This document shows, piece by piece, positions 54,906 to 63,945 of a stretch of 64,000 bases of DNA; positions within the stretch are counted from its first letter, which is position 1, and each line of letters begins with the position of its first letter. The position numbers and the translations under genes were made by a program. Below the pieces are notes generated by a model that did no database searches, was not told the origin of the DNA, and saw nothing but the letters and a program-made list of their open reading frames with translations. The stretch comes from Rhizobium sp. AQ_MP (GTDB taxonomy: Bacteria; Pseudomonadota; Alphaproteobacteria; Rhizobiales; Rhizobiaceae): the NCBI RefSeq assembly GCF_014237835.1, contig NZ_JACJVI010000002.1, positions 494,911-558,910 on the forward strand, written 5' to 3'.

Positions 54906-55742
54906 ATGACCAAAACCATTCTTGCTGCGGCAACGGCAGCCCTGCTCGCCAGCTCGGCCGCCTATGCCGCTGACGCCTATCAGCCTGAACCGCAACCGGT
55001 ATACGTCGATGCACCAGAAGTTGCCGTCGCGGAAGCGTCCGGCTGGTATCTGCGCGGCGACCTTGGTTACAGCTTCAACAAGCTGCGTGGCGCCGACTAT
55101 TTCCAGGGCAGCAACGCCACGAAGGTCGATTTCGCCACGTCCTCGATCAAGGACAGCTTCTGGCTCGGCGGTGGTGTCGGTTACCAGATGAACAACTATC
55201 TGCGCTCCGACTTGACCTTCGACTACCTGTTCGATTCGGATTTCACCGGTTCGACCCGCGGCTCCTGCGGCGTCTCGACCGCCTGCACCTCGCGCGATCT
55301 CACGACGATGCGTGCCTACACGTTGATGGCCAACGCTTATATCGACCTCGGCACCTACGCCTACTTCACGCCCTATATCGGCGGCGGTATCGGCGGTTCC
55401 TACGTCAAGTGGGACAAGTTGCGGAACACCTCCTGCGCGAACAGCAACCCTTCCAGCTGCGATGCGACCGTCGAGCATGAAGGCAAGGGCAGCTGGCGCT
55501 TTGCCTACCAGTTGATGGCGGGTGCCTCGATCGACGTCACCTGCAACGTCAAGGCGGATGTCGGCTATCGCTTCCGCCACACGGCGGGCGGCGACATGTT
55601 CGGCTACGCGCTGAACGGTGGCCCGGGCTACGACAAGGGCTTCACCAGCCACAGCCTGCATGCGGGCGCGCGTTATGTCTTCGGCGGTTGCGAAACCCCC
55701 GTTGCCTACGAGCCGCCGCCGGAGCTTCCGGTCTACAAGTAA
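54906..55742 (+). CDS. Outer membrane beta-barrel protein (Omp25/31-like)
   Basis: A 278-residue outer membrane protein. The signal peptide MTKTILAAATAALLASSAAYAADAY is followed by an acidic Pro-rich segment and eight predicted beta-strands, starting GWYLRGDLGYSFNKL and including SFWLGGGVGYQMNNYLRSDLTFDYLF and YFTPYIGGGIGGSYVKWDKL. The C-terminus ends HAGARYVFGG...VYK. It resembles rhizobial and Brucella Omp25/Omp31-type proteins, which affect envelope stability. Several Cys pairs in extracellular loops (GSCGVSTACTS and SCANSNPSSCDA) may form disulfides. A CtrA-type box upstream suggests cell-cycle control. Confidence 0.85.
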   Translation: MTKTILAAATAALLASSAAYAADAYQPEPQPVYVDAPEVAVAEASGWYLRGDLGYSFNKLRGADYFQGSNATKVDFATSSIKDSFWLGGGVGYQMNNYLRSDLTFDYLFDSDFTGSTRGSCGVSTACTSRDLTTMRAYTLMANAYIDLGTYAYFTPYIGGGIGGSYVKWDKLRNTSCANSNPSSCDATVEHEGKGSWRFAYQLMAGASIDVTCNVKADVGYRFRHTAGGDMFGYALNGGPGYDKGFTSHSLHAGARYVFGGCETPVAYEPPPELPVYK

Positions 55743-55764
55743 TCTCTGCTCAGAGATCAAGCAT

Positions 55765-55795
55765 GGGGCTGCCTTCGGGCGGCCTTTTTGCATTT
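55765..55795. terminator. Terminator after the outer membrane protein gene
   Basis: GGCTGCC-TTCG-GGCGGCC (one G-U pair) is followed by TTTTTGCATTTT. Seven bases further right the convergent CorA/ZntB gene ends. Confidence 0.75.
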
Positions 55796-55801
55796 TGCCA
55801 T

Positions 55802-56794
55802 CTACAGGATGCCTGTCCGCTTCAGGATGAGCCAGGACAGTAGAACCGACATCAGGATGAAGCCGAAGGCATGCAGGGTGCCGTTCAGTCCGTCGGCGAA
55901 AGGCAGGCTCGTGGTGTTCATGCCGAAGAAGCCGGTCACCAGTGACGGAGGTAGAAGCAGGGCGGTCATCAGAGACAAGATGTAGAGGTGCCGGTTGGTC
56001 TCGGCGCTTTGCCGGGAATCGAGCTCTTCGTGGAGAAGCCGTGCTCGGTCCGCCAGGGCGTAAACGTCCTGATCCACAGTTTCCAGCCGGCCAGCGAGCC
56101 TTGCCAGGCTGTCTTCGACGCCTTCCGGCATTTCCTCATCATCGGTTGCAACTGCGCGGCGCATGATCAGGAGCATCGTGCGCAGATGGCGATGCAGCCG
56201 GACGATCAGGCGGCGGACCGGCGTCAGCCTGCGCCGTTCGTCATGCCTTTCGCTGCCGTATACATGATCCTCGATCTGGTTCAGTTCTTCCGTCAGCTCC
56301 AGAACGATCGCTATCATGCCACGCTGGAATTCGGCCACCAGCAATTCGAACACCTGCAGAGGTGTCGTATAGCGGCCGGCATTCTTCTCGACCGCTGCAC
56401 GGACCTTGTCGATCGAGCGGATCGGCTGCAGCCGTGTGGTGATGATGAATTTGTCCGACAGCGCAAAATGCAGCCAGCCGATGTCGCGCGTCGTGGCATC
56501 GAATTCCCGCTGAAAATCAACCAGTGTGCCGAACAGCAGCTTCTCGTCGATCGCCAGTGCCGCATGGGTGTCGTGTGTCGTCAAGGCGGCGATGGCCGGT
56601 GGCGTCAAACCCGGAAACTGCTCGAGGAAGGCCGGAACGCGGCCGTCGACGAGGTTGAGGTGTATCCAGGCGAAGCCATCCCCCTCGAGGATGTCGTTGA
56701 TGCTGCCTTCGGGGGACAAGCGCTCTCCCTTCGAATGCGGCGTCATGCGGTAGGCCCAGACCAGGCCGGGGATGGGACTCGTCAACGGAAACAT
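55802..56794 (-). CDS. CorA/ZntB-family divalent cation transporter
   Basis: A 330-residue pentameric channel. A large N-terminal cytoplasmic domain (1-265) is followed by two membrane helices (about 272-292 and 303-324), linked by the periplasmic signature [12 protein letters not shown], where GMN is the selectivity motif. The family moves Mg2+, Co2+ or Zn2+; the cytoplasmic sequence ([20 protein letters not shown]) fits the ZntB side, so zinc is a fair guess. ATG 56794 follows an in-frame TTG. It diverges from serC, sharing its upstream region. Confidence 0.9.
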   Translation of the reverse strand: MFPLTSPIPGLVWAYRMTPHSKGERLSPEGSINDILEGDGFAWIHLNLVDGRVPAFLEQFPGLTPPAIAALTTHDTHAALAIDEKLLFGTLVDFQREFDATTRDIGWLHFALSDKFIITTRLQPIRSIDKVRAAVEKNAGRYTTPLQVFELLVAEFQRGMIAIVLELTEELNQIEDHVYGSERHDERRRLTPVRRLIVRLHRHLRTMLLIMRRAVATDDEEMPEGVEDSLARLAGRLETVDQDVYALADRARLLHEELDSRQSAETNRHLYILSLMTALLLPPSLVTGFFGMNTTSLPFADGLNGTLHAFGFILMSVLLSWLILKRTGIL

Positions 56795-56966
56795 CAATTC
56801 GAAGACCTTCTCGGCGCCGCATCGACCGTGCGCGGCAAAGCGCTGTCTCTTGCCGCAGATGCGCTTTTCACATGACGATCTGATGACGGTGTCCGATAGG
56901 TCGGTTTCCCTGTTTTTCGCTGGCGCGGACGGAACAAAAATTTTGCTTATCGCGACGCGACCCCGC

Positions 56967-56995
56967 TTGACTGGATTCGTCTACAAGAGTAAGTC
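56967..56995 (+). promoter_or_regulatory. Probable serC promoter
   Basis: TTGACT (56967-56972) and TAAGTC (56990-56995) are 17 bases apart. Transcription would begin near 57002, directly before the leader hairpin. Confidence 0.45.
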
Positions 56996-56997
56996 CG

Positions 56998-57050
56998 ACG
57001 GCGGGACACCTCTCCCCAACGAGAGGCTAATTACCTGGAAGGGTATCTAT
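56998..57050 (+). promoter_or_regulatory. serC-type leader RNA element
   Basis: A hairpin with arms CCTCTC (57009-57014) and GAGAGG (57021-57026) lies at the start of the likely serC leader, followed by CTAATTACCTGGAAGGG with the SD. This fits the serC RNA motif described upstream of serC in alphaproteobacteria, although I am matching from memory. Such an element could pair with or hide the SD (TGGAAGGG). No ligand is known. Confidence 0.55.
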
Positions 57051-58229
57051 ATGGCTGATGTGATCGCCCCCGCCGCGCGTCCGGCAAACACTCATTTTTC
57101 GTCTGGCCCCTGCTCGAAGCGCCCCGGTTGGTCGCTCGATGCGCTTTCCGATGCCCCGCTCGGTCGCTCGCACCGCGCCAAGGTCGGCAAGGAAAAGCTG
57201 AAGCTGGCCATCGACCTTACCCGCGAAATTCTGAACGTTCCCGCTGACTACCGCATCGGCATCGTTCCGGCCTCCGACACGGGCGCCGTCGAAATGGCCA
57301 TGTGGTCGCTGCTTGGCGAACGTGGCGTCGACATGCTGTCCTGGGAAAGTTTTGGCGCCGGCTGGGTCACCGATGTGGTGAAGCAGCTGAAGCTCGCCGA
57401 TGTCCGCAAGTTCAATGCCGATTACGGCCTGCTGCCGGATCTCGCCGCCGTCGATTTCGACCGCGACGTCGTCTTCACATGGAACGGCACGACCTCTGGC
57501 GTCCGCGTTCCGAACGCCGACTTCATCCCTGCAGATCGCAAGGGCCTGACGATCTGCGACGCCACCTCGGCAGCCTTCGCCCAGGACCTGGACTTCTCCA
57601 AGCTCGACGTCACCACCTTCTCCTGGCAGAAGGTTCTGGGCGGCGAGGGCGGTCATGGCGTGATCATCCTCAGCCCCCGTGCCGTCGAGCGTCTGACGAC
57701 CTATGTTCCGGCCTGGCCGCTGCCGAAGATCTTCCGCATGACATCGGGCGGCAAGCTGATCGAAGGCATCTTCGTCGGAGAGACGATCAACACGCCGTCG
57801 ATGCTCTGCGTCGAGGACTACATCGATGCGCTGAAGTGGGCAAAGTCGATTGGTGGCCTTGAAGCCCTGATCGCGCGTGCCGATGCCAATGCGAAGGTGA
57901 TCTTCGATTTCATCGAGAAGAACGACTGGATCGCCAATCTGGCCGTCGACGATGCGACGCGCTCCAACACCTCGGTTTGCGTCAAGATCGTCGACCCTGA
58001 GGTCACGGCACTCGATGCCGATGCCCAGGCCGCCTTTGCGAAGGGCATTGCCAGCACGCTCGAAAAGCAGGGCGTTGCCTATGACATCGGTGCTTACCGC
58101 GATGCGCCTGCCGGTCTTCGTATCTGGGCCGGTGCCACGATCGAGACCGCCGACATGGCCGCGCTGATGCCGTGGCTCTCCTTCGCCTACGAGACGCAGA
58201 AGGCGTCTCTGGCCAAGGCTGCCGCCTGA
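57051..58229 (+). CDS. serC: Phosphoserine aminotransferase
   Basis: A 392-residue PLP enzyme that converts 3-phosphohydroxypyruvate to phosphoserine. [22 protein letters not shown] at the start, [20 protein letters not shown] near residue 70, the acidic residue in [15 protein letters not shown] near 172 and the PLP lysine in [20 protein letters not shown] near residue 197 support this. The protein is of the longer alphaproteobacterial/archaeal type. It is followed 88 bases later by serA, forming the serine biosynthesis pair, and is preceded by a structured leader. Confidence 0.94.
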   Translation: MADVIAPAARPANTHFSSGPCSKRPGWSLDALSDAPLGRSHRAKVGKEKLKLAIDLTREILNVPADYRIGIVPASDTGAVEMAMWSLLGERGVDMLSWESFGAGWVTDVVKQLKLADVRKFNADYGLLPDLAAVDFDRDVVFTWNGTTSGVRVPNADFIPADRKGLTICDATSAAFAQDLDFSKLDVTTFSWQKVLGGEGGHGVIILSPRAVERLTTYVPAWPLPKIFRMTSGGKLIEGIFVGETINTPSMLCVEDYIDALKWAKSIGGLEALIARADANAKVIFDFIEKNDWIANLAVDDATRSNTSVCVKIVDPEVTALDADAQAAFAKGIASTLEKQGVAYDIGAYRDAPAGLRIWAGATIETADMAALMPWLSFAYETQKASLAKAAA

Positions 58230-58317
58230 TCCTCGCCGTAACAGGCTCCGCCTAACTGGCGGAGCCCCGCAATTCCCATCATTTCATTCAAACGAACTCT
58301 CTGAAGGAGGCCTCGTC

Positions 58318-59913
58318 ATGGCACCTCGCGTTCTCGTATCCGACGAACTCTCGGAAACCGCCGTCCAGATCTTCCGCGATCGCGGCGTTGAAGTCGACTT
58401 CCAGCCGAAGCTCGGCAAGGACAAGGAAAAGCTCGCCGAGATCATCGGTAATTACGATGGTCTCGCCATCCGCTCCGCCACCAAGGCGACGGAAAAGCTG
58501 ATTGCTGCTGCCACCAACCTCAAGGTCATCGGCCGCGCCGGTATCGGCGTCGACAATGTCGATATTCCGGCCGCCTCCAAGCGCGGCATCATTGTGATGA
58601 ACACGCCCTTCGGCAACTCGATCACGACGGCAGAACACGCCATCGCCCTGATGTTTGCCGTTGCCCGCCAGATCCCGCAGGCCGATGTCTCCACCCAGGC
58701 CGGCAAGTGGGAAAAGTCGAAGTTCATGGGTGTCGAAATCACCGGCAAGACGCTCGGCGTCATCGGTGCCGGCAATATCGGCGGCATCGTCTGCAAGAAG
58801 GCCATCGGCCTTGGCATGCATGTGCTGGCCTACGACCCCTTCCTCTCGGCCGAGCGTGCGCAGGAAATGGGTGTCACCAAGGTCGAGCTCGACGAGCTCC
58901 TGGAAAAGGCTGATTTCATCACCCTGCATGTGCCGATGACCGACAAGACGCGCGGCATCCTCAGCAAGGAGAACATCGCCAAGACCAAGCCGGGCGTGCG
59001 CATCATCAACTGCGCCCGTGGCGGTCTGGTCGATGAAGCAGCACTCGCAGAAGCCATCAAGTCCGGCCATGTTGCCGGTGCCGGTTTCGACGTCTTCGAG
59101 GTCGAGCCCGCGACCGAAAGCCCGCTCTTCGGCCTGCCGAATGTCGTCTGCACGCCGCATCTGGGTGCATCCACCACGGAAGCCCAGGAAAACGTCGCCC
59201 TTCAGGTCGCCGAGCAGATGTCGGACTACCTCATGAAGGGGGCTGTCTCGAACGCCATCAACATGCCGTCGATCACGGCTGAAGAGGCGCCGATTCTGAA
59301 GCCGTTCATCCGCCTTGCGGACGTGCTTGGATCGTTTGCCGGCCAGATGACCGAAGATCCGATCAAGGAAATCGAGATCCTCTATGACGGCGTGACCTCG
59401 ACCATGAACACCAAGGCGCTGACCTCGGCGCTGCTCGCCGGCCTCATCCGCCCGCAGGTGGCAGACGTCAACATGGTTTCGGCCCCTATCATGATCAAGG
59501 AAAAGGGCGTCATCGTCTCTGAAGTGAAGCGCGACAAGACCGGCGTCTATGACGGCTATATCAAGCTCACGGTGACCACCGACAAGCAGACCCGCTCGAT
59601 CGCCGGCACGGTCTTCTCCGACGGCAAGCCGCGCTTCATCCAGATCAAGGGTATCAACATGGATGCCGATGTCGGTCAGAACATGATCTACATCTCGAAC
59701 ACCGACGTGCCCGGCATGATCGGCTTCATGGGCACGACGCTCGGCAATGCCAAGGTCAACATTGCGAACTTCCAGCTTGGTCGCGACAGGGAAGGCGGCG
59801 ATGCGATCGCCCTTCTCTATGTCGACGGTCCGGTCGAGCAGGCCGTTCTCAACCAGCTGACGGCCAATCCGGCGATCAAGCAGGCCAAGCCGCTGGTCTT
59901 CAACGTCGACTGA
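58318..59913 (+). CDS. serA: D-3-phosphoglycerate dehydrogenase
   Basis: A 531-residue NAD-dependent enzyme, the first step of serine synthesis. The substrate and NAD domains carry KVIGRAGIGVDNVDIPAASKRG, ITGKTLGVIGAGNIGGIVCKKAIGLGM near residue 145, INCARGGLVDEAAL near 230 with the catalytic Arg, and the catalytic Glu and His in ESPLFGLPNVVCTPHLGASTTEA near 263-285. An intervening domain and a C-terminal ACT domain (about 455-530, ISNTDVPGMIGFMGTTLGNAKVNIANFQLGR) allow serine feedback. AAGGAGG is an excellent SD. It ends the serC-serA unit. Confidence 0.97.
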   Translation: MAPRVLVSDELSETAVQIFRDRGVEVDFQPKLGKDKEKLAEIIGNYDGLAIRSATKATEKLIAAATNLKVIGRAGIGVDNVDIPAASKRGIIVMNTPFGNSITTAEHAIALMFAVARQIPQADVSTQAGKWEKSKFMGVEITGKTLGVIGAGNIGGIVCKKAIGLGMHVLAYDPFLSAERAQEMGVTKVELDELLEKADFITLHVPMTDKTRGILSKENIAKTKPGVRIINCARGGLVDEAALAEAIKSGHVAGAGFDVFEVEPATESPLFGLPNVVCTPHLGASTTEAQENVALQVAEQMSDYLMKGAVSNAINMPSITAEEAPILKPFIRLADVLGSFAGQMTEDPIKEIEILYDGVTSTMNTKALTSALLAGLIRPQVADVNMVSAPIMIKEKGVIVSEVKRDKTGVYDGYIKLTVTTDKQTRSIAGTVFSDGKPRFIQIKGINMDADVGQNMIYISNTDVPGMIGFMGTTLGNAKVNIANFQLGRDREGGDAIALLYVDGPVEQAVLNQLTANPAIKQAKPLVFNVD

Positions 59914-59935
59914 TCGATAGTCGAAATTCACCGAG

Positions 59936-59976
59936 AAAGACGGCGCGGGATCAAACCCGCGCCGTCTTCGTTTTTC
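59936..59976 (+). terminator. Rho-independent terminator of serA
   Basis: AAGACGGCGCGGG and CCCGCGCCGTCTT are perfect complements around ATCAAA, followed by CGTTTTT. Confidence 0.88.
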
Positions 59977-60018
59977 AGCTGCCTTCGGCAAAACGCAAAG
60001 TTACATAGGGATAAATAT

Positions 60019-60037
60019 ATGCGTTGAACTGACGCAT
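60019..60037. promoter_or_regulatory. Inverted repeat upstream of the bd oxidase operon
   Basis: ATGCGT and ACGCAT flank TGAACTG, 83-101 bases before the cioA ATG. It may be an operator or overlap the promoter; it is not an FNR/FixK-type box (TTGAT-N4-ATCAA). Confidence 0.35.
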
Positions 60038-60119
60038 GGCGGGTTGTCGCATTGCTTTGCCGGTGCGAGGGTATAGTTGATGAATGTCATCTCCGGGAGG
60101 AGAGAAGGAAGGGACAGCC

Positions 60120-61532
60120 ATGTTCGAACACTTCGACGCGCAACTCCTGGCACGCATACAGTTCGCCTTTACCGTATCGTTACACATCATCTTCCCCGCC
60201 TTCTCAATCGGGCTTGCGAGCTATCTTGCCGTGCTCGAAGGCCTTTATCTCTGGAAAAAGGATAGGGTCTATCTGGAGCTCTTCGATTTCTGGAAGACGA
60301 TTTTCGCGGTCGCCTTCGGCATGGGGGTCGTCTCCGGCATCGTCATGTCCTACCAGTTCGGCACCAACTGGTCGGTCTTCTCCGACAAGGCCGGACCGGT
60401 CATCGGCCCGCTGATGGGCTACGAAGTGCTGACCGCCTTCTTTCTTGAGGCCGGTTTCCTCGGCGTGATGCTCTTCGGACGCAACCGTGTCGGTCCCGGG
60501 CTGCATTTCTTTGCCACGCTGATGGTGGCCTTCGGCACGCTGATCTCAGCCACCTGGATCCTCTCGGTCAATTCCTGGATGCAGACGCCTGCCGGTTTTG
60601 CGATGAACGAGGTCGGCCAGTTCGTGCCCACGGACTGGTGGGCGATCGTCTTCAATCCGTCCTTCCCCTATCGCCTCGTGCATATGGTGATTGCGGCCTA
60701 TCTGACGACGGCTTTCGTGGTCGGTGCCGTCGGCGCATGGCATCTGTTGAAGGGAACGGCTCCGCGCCGTTCCGGCAAGATGTTCTCCATGGCCATGTGG
60801 ATGGCGGCGATCGTCGCGCCGATCCAGATCTTCGCCGGCGACATGCATGGCCTCAACACGCTGGAGCATCAGCCTGTCAAGGTCATGGCGATGGAAGGCC
60901 ATTTCGACAGCCATCCCGAGGGCGCGCCTCTGATCCTGTTCGGCATTCCGAACGCGGAAGAGAAGCGCGTCGACTACGCCATTGAAATCCCGAAACTCTC
61001 GAGCCTCATCCTCAAGCATGACCTGAACGCCCCGCTCGCCGGTCTCGACACGATCCCCGACGACAAGGAGCCGCCGGTTGCCATTGTCTTCTGGTCATTC
61101 CGCGTCATGGTGGCGATCGGCTTTGCGATGCTCGGCGTTGGCCTCTTCTCGCTCTGGTGCCGCTGGAAGGGTACGCTCCATACCAATGACTGGCTGCATC
61201 GCGCCGCGCTCGTCATGGGCCCCTCCGGTTTCGTCGCGGTGCTTGCCGGCTGGATCACCACGGAGGTCGGCCGCCAGCCCTATACGGTCTATGGTCATCT
61301 TCTGACCGCCGACTCGATCTCACCGATCGCAGCACCTGCGGTCGCCGCGTCTCTGATCGCCTTCATCATCGTCTACTTTATCGTCTTCGGTGCCGGGACC
61401 TATTACATCCTGCGCCTGATGGGACGCCTGCCGCGTGATCCCCTGCCGGATCTGGACGACGGTCCGATCCGCTCGTCCGGCATCACGCCGGCGGCTCAGC
61501 CCGGTCACCATGGAGGCAGACATGCCCATTGA
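60120..61532 (+). CDS. cioA: Cytochrome bd-type quinol oxidase subunit I, cyanide-insensitive type
   Basis: A 470-residue membrane protein with about nine helices. Key features are RIQFAFTVSLHIIFPAFSIGLASYL at the start with a haem-ligand histidine, GYEVLTAFFLEAGFLGVMLFG near residue 100, a short Q-loop around 250-310 (the Q-loop insertion of E. coli CydA is absent), and GWITTEVGRQPYTVYGHLLTADSIS near residue 380. The short loop points to the CIO class. The oxidase reduces oxygen with quinol without pumping protons. GGGAGGAG lies upstream. It overlaps cioB by 11 bases. Confidence 0.92.
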   Translation: MFEHFDAQLLARIQFAFTVSLHIIFPAFSIGLASYLAVLEGLYLWKKDRVYLELFDFWKTIFAVAFGMGVVSGIVMSYQFGTNWSVFSDKAGPVIGPLMGYEVLTAFFLEAGFLGVMLFGRNRVGPGLHFFATLMVAFGTLISATWILSVNSWMQTPAGFAMNEVGQFVPTDWWAIVFNPSFPYRLVHMVIAAYLTTAFVVGAVGAWHLLKGTAPRRSGKMFSMAMWMAAIVAPIQIFAGDMHGLNTLEHQPVKVMAMEGHFDSHPEGAPLILFGIPNAEEKRVDYAIEIPKLSSLILKHDLNAPLAGLDTIPDDKEPPVAIVFWSFRVMVAIGFAMLGVGLFSLWCRWKGTLHTNDWLHRAALVMGPSGFVAVLAGWITTEVGRQPYTVYGHLLTADSISPIAAPAVAASLIAFIIVYFIVFGAGTYYILRLMGRLPRDPLPDLDDGPIRSSGITPAAQPGHHGGRHAH

Positions 61533-62526
61533 TCTTCCGTTCATCTGGGCCGGCATCATCGCCTTTGCCGTGCTCGCCTATGTCATCCTCGACGGCTTCG
61601 ATCTCGGCGTTGGCATCCTCTTTCCGTTCTTCCCGGAGAAGCACGAGAAAGACCTGATGATGAATTCGGTGGCACCCGTCTGGGACGGCAATGAAACCTG
61701 GCTTGTGCTTGGCGGGGGAGGCCTGCTTGCAGTCTTCCCGCTCGCCTATGCGACTATCCTGCCGGCACTCTATGCGCCGCTGATCATCATGCTGCTGGGC
61801 TTGATCTTCCGGGGCGTGGCCTTCGAATATCGCTGGCGTACCCAAAGGGCCGAGTATCTGTGGAACTGGGCCTTTGCCGGTGGCTCCTTTGTCGCTGCCT
61901 TCTTCCAAGGCGTGGCACTGGGGGCCCTGGTGCAGGGCATCCCGGTCGAAAATCGGGCGTATGCCGGTGGCTGGTGGGACTGGCTGACGCCGTTCTCGCT
62001 GGCGACGGGCGTGGCGCTGGTGATCGGATACGCGCTGCTCGGCGCAACATGGCTCGTCATGAAGACCGAGGGAGATATAGCCGACCGGGCACGATCCTTC
62101 GCTCTGCCGCTCGCCTTTGCCACCGTTGGCGCCATGGGCGTCTTCAGCCTCTGGACGCCCTGGCTCGAACCGCTCTATTTCGAGAGATGGTTCAAGTTCC
62201 CGACGCTGATCTTCTCGGTTGTCGTGCCGGCACTCGTCCTCGGCTGCCTCTACGTGATCGTCAATGGGCTGCGAAAGGGGCATGACGCCAGGCCCTTCCT
62301 TGCGGCACTTGGTCTCTTCGTGCTCGGTTATGCCGGGATCGGGATCAGCTTCTATCCGTATATCGTGCCGACCTCGCTCACCATCTGGGAGGCGGCCGCG
62401 CCCGACGAGAGCCTCGCCTTCCTGCTGGTCGGTGCTGTCGTGCTCGTGCCGATGATCCTCGGCTATACGGCCTATGCCTATTGGGTTTTCCGCGGAAAGC
62501 TCAATCCGGACGAGGGCTATCACTGA
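61522..62526 (+). CDS. cioB: Cytochrome bd-type quinol oxidase subunit II
   Basis: A 334-residue partner subunit with eight to nine helices. The start MPIDLPFIWAGIIAFAVLAYVILDGFDLGVGIL and SVAPVWDGNETWLVLGGGGLLAVFPLAYA near residue 50 are highly diagnostic. Later segments include GIGISFYPYIVPTSLTIWEAAAPDES. ATG 61522 lies inside the end of cioA and has TGGAGG upstream. The stop is shared with the start of the small third subunit gene (TGATG). Confidence 0.93.
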   Translation: MPIDLPFIWAGIIAFAVLAYVILDGFDLGVGILFPFFPEKHEKDLMMNSVAPVWDGNETWLVLGGGGLLAVFPLAYATILPALYAPLIIMLLGLIFRGVAFEYRWRTQRAEYLWNWAFAGGSFVAAFFQGVALGALVQGIPVENRAYAGGWWDWLTPFSLATGVALVIGYALLGATWLVMKTEGDIADRARSFALPLAFATVGAMGVFSLWTPWLEPLYFERWFKFPTLIFSVVVPALVLGCLYVIVNGLRKGHDARPFLAALGLFVLGYAGIGISFYPYIVPTSLTIWEAAAPDESLAFLLVGAVVLVPMILGYTAYAYWVFRGKLNPDEGYH

Positions 62527-62639
62527 TGGACAAGCGCCTCCTCGCCAGCCGCCTCCTGTGGTTCGTCGGTCTCTGGGCCGGCGGTGTGCTCGCCATCAGC
62601 ATCGTCGGCCTGATCATCAAGTTCTGGCTCAACGGCTGA
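62526..62639 (+). CDS. Small bd oxidase subunit, DUF2474/CydX-like
   Basis: A 37-residue single-helix membrane peptide (MDKRLLASRLLWFVGL...). Its ATG overlaps the cioB stop (TGATG), so it is translationally coupled. Basic N-terminus, helix at residues 9-33 and the pattern RLLWFVGLWAGGV match DUF2474, the small subunit of CIO-type oxidases analogous to CydX/CbdX, which stabilises haem binding. It is easily missed because of its length. Confidence 0.85.
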   Translation: MDKRLLASRLLWFVGLWAGGVLAISIVGLIIKFWLNG

Positions 62640-62763
62640 AGCCGATCACCTGAAATTCAATGGAAATCGGGTCGCACTCTCTTCAAAAGAGAGCGAGCTC
62701 TCTCCATATGGGAGATAAGCCCGAAAGGGCATTCAGACTGTTTCTTGGAGGACAGGTAAAACC

Positions 62764-63783
62764 ATGCGGCAATACGCAAAAACATTCGCGACGCTCGCGC
62801 TTGGCATGATGGTCACGCTCGTGGCCGTCGATTTCGCCGAGGCGCGTCGCGCTGGCGGTGGCGGTTTCGGCAGCCGCGGTACCCGCACGTTCGATGCACC
62901 GGCGGTTACCCGTACGGCACCGACGCCGGCAGCTCCCATCGAGCGCAGCATGACCCCGCGCACCAATACCAACCAGCCCGGTGCAGCGACATCTACTGCC
63001 GCGAACCAGGCTTCGCGTCCTGGTGGCCTGTTCGGCGGTCTCGCCGGCGGTCTGATGGGCGGCCTGCTGCTCGGCGGTCTGTTCGGCATGCTGATGGGCA
63101 CGGGCTTTGGCGGTGCGTTCGGCTTCCTGGGGCTGCTCCTGCAGGGCTTGCTGATCTTCTTCCTGATCCGCTTTGCCATGCGTATGTTCGCCAATCGTCA
63201 GGCCCCGGCATCCGGCCCCAGTGGTGGCCCGAGTGACGGTCCCGGCTTCGGCGGCTTCGGTGGCATGGCACGCGACAACCAGAGCGGTGATCAGGGGCGT
63301 CCAAGCTTCCAGATCCCGAAGCTCGGTGGCGGTGTGACGTCGGCCGCTTCGGCGCGCCGGATCGGCCAGCCGGATGAGCTCGGCATCACGCCAAAGGATC
63401 TCGAGCGCTTCGAGGAACTGCTGCGGGAGATGCAGCGGGCCTATGCTGCGGAAGATTACGGCGCGCTTCGCCGGATCACCACGCCGGAGGCCATGTCCTA
63501 TCTCGCCGAAGAACTGAGCGAAAACGCCACGAAGGGCGTGAAGAACGAAGTGCGCGACGTTTATCTCGTGCAGGGCGACGTGGCGGAAAGCTGGGCCGAA
63601 GACAAGATGGAATATGCCACCGTTGCCATGCGCTACGAGGCGATCGACTACATCGTTGACCGTCAGAGCGGAGAAGTGGTCGACGGTGACCCGGACACCC
63701 CGACCGAGTCGGTGGAAATCTGGACTTTCGCGCGTCGCCCGAACACGCAATGGCAGATCTCGGCGATCCAGAGCGCCAACTGA
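62764..63783 (+). CDS. Tim44-domain membrane-anchored protein
   Basis: A 339-residue protein. A signal/anchor (residues 5-25) is followed by a low-complexity Thr/Ala/Pro region, a Gly/Leu-rich hydrophobic part with two membrane helices (about 86-140, GGLFGGLAGGLMGGLLLGGLFGMLMGTGFG), a Gly-rich linker, and a C-terminal Tim44-like domain (about 205-339) with LERFEELLREMQRAYAAEDYGALRRITTPEAMSYLAEEL. Related bacterial proteins are of unknown function. AGGACAGG precedes the ATG. A terminator follows the stop. Confidence 0.85.
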   Translation: MRQYAKTFATLALGMMVTLVAVDFAEARRAGGGGFGSRGTRTFDAPAVTRTAPTPAAPIERSMTPRTNTNQPGAATSTAANQASRPGGLFGGLAGGLMGGLLLGGLFGMLMGTGFGGAFGFLGLLLQGLLIFFLIRFAMRMFANRQAPASGPSGGPSDGPGFGGFGGMARDNQSGDQGRPSFQIPKLGGGVTSAASARRIGQPDELGITPKDLERFEELLREMQRAYAAEDYGALRRITTPEAMSYLAEELSENATKGVKNEVRDVYLVQGDVAESWAEDKMEYATVAMRYEAIDYIVDRQSGEVVDGDPDTPTESVEIWTFARRPNTQWQISAIQSAN

Positions 63784-63805
63784 TCTGACCGTTCTTCGAT
63801 GATTG

Positions 63806-63842
63806 AAACCTTCCCGCCGGGTTCGGCGGGGAGGTTTTTTGT
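63806..63842 (+). terminator. Rho-independent terminator of the Tim44-domain gene
   Basis: CCTTCCCGCCG and CGGCGGGGAGG pair around GGTT and are followed by TTTTTTG. Confidence 0.85.
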
Positions 63843-63886
63843 TACCGGGCTACAGGTGTGTGCAATGGATGCCTGGTGGCTGGGTT

Positions 63887-63930
63887 ACCCCCCTCTGTCA
63901 CTTCGTGACATCTCCCCCACACGGGGGGAG
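63887..63930. repeat. Rhizobial palindromic intergenic repeat
   Basis: Two consecutive small hairpins, TGTCAC-TTC-GTGACA (63896-63910, trimmed) and CTCCCCC-ACAC-GGGGGGAG (63912-63930). This CCCCTCTGTC...GACATCTCCCCC arrangement is one I recall as dispersed through rhizobial genomes. It lies next to a transposase gene end. Confidence 0.55.
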
Positions 63931-63945
63931 CGACTGTCTTGGCAG

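Noticed and set aside
58288..59991. 567-codon open frame antisense to serA
   Set aside because: Shadow of serA, whose catalytic and ACT motifs are intact on the plus strand.
60060..60090. FNR/FixK box before the bd oxidase
   Set aside because: TTGATGAATGTCAT does not match TTGAT-N4-ATCAA in the second half.
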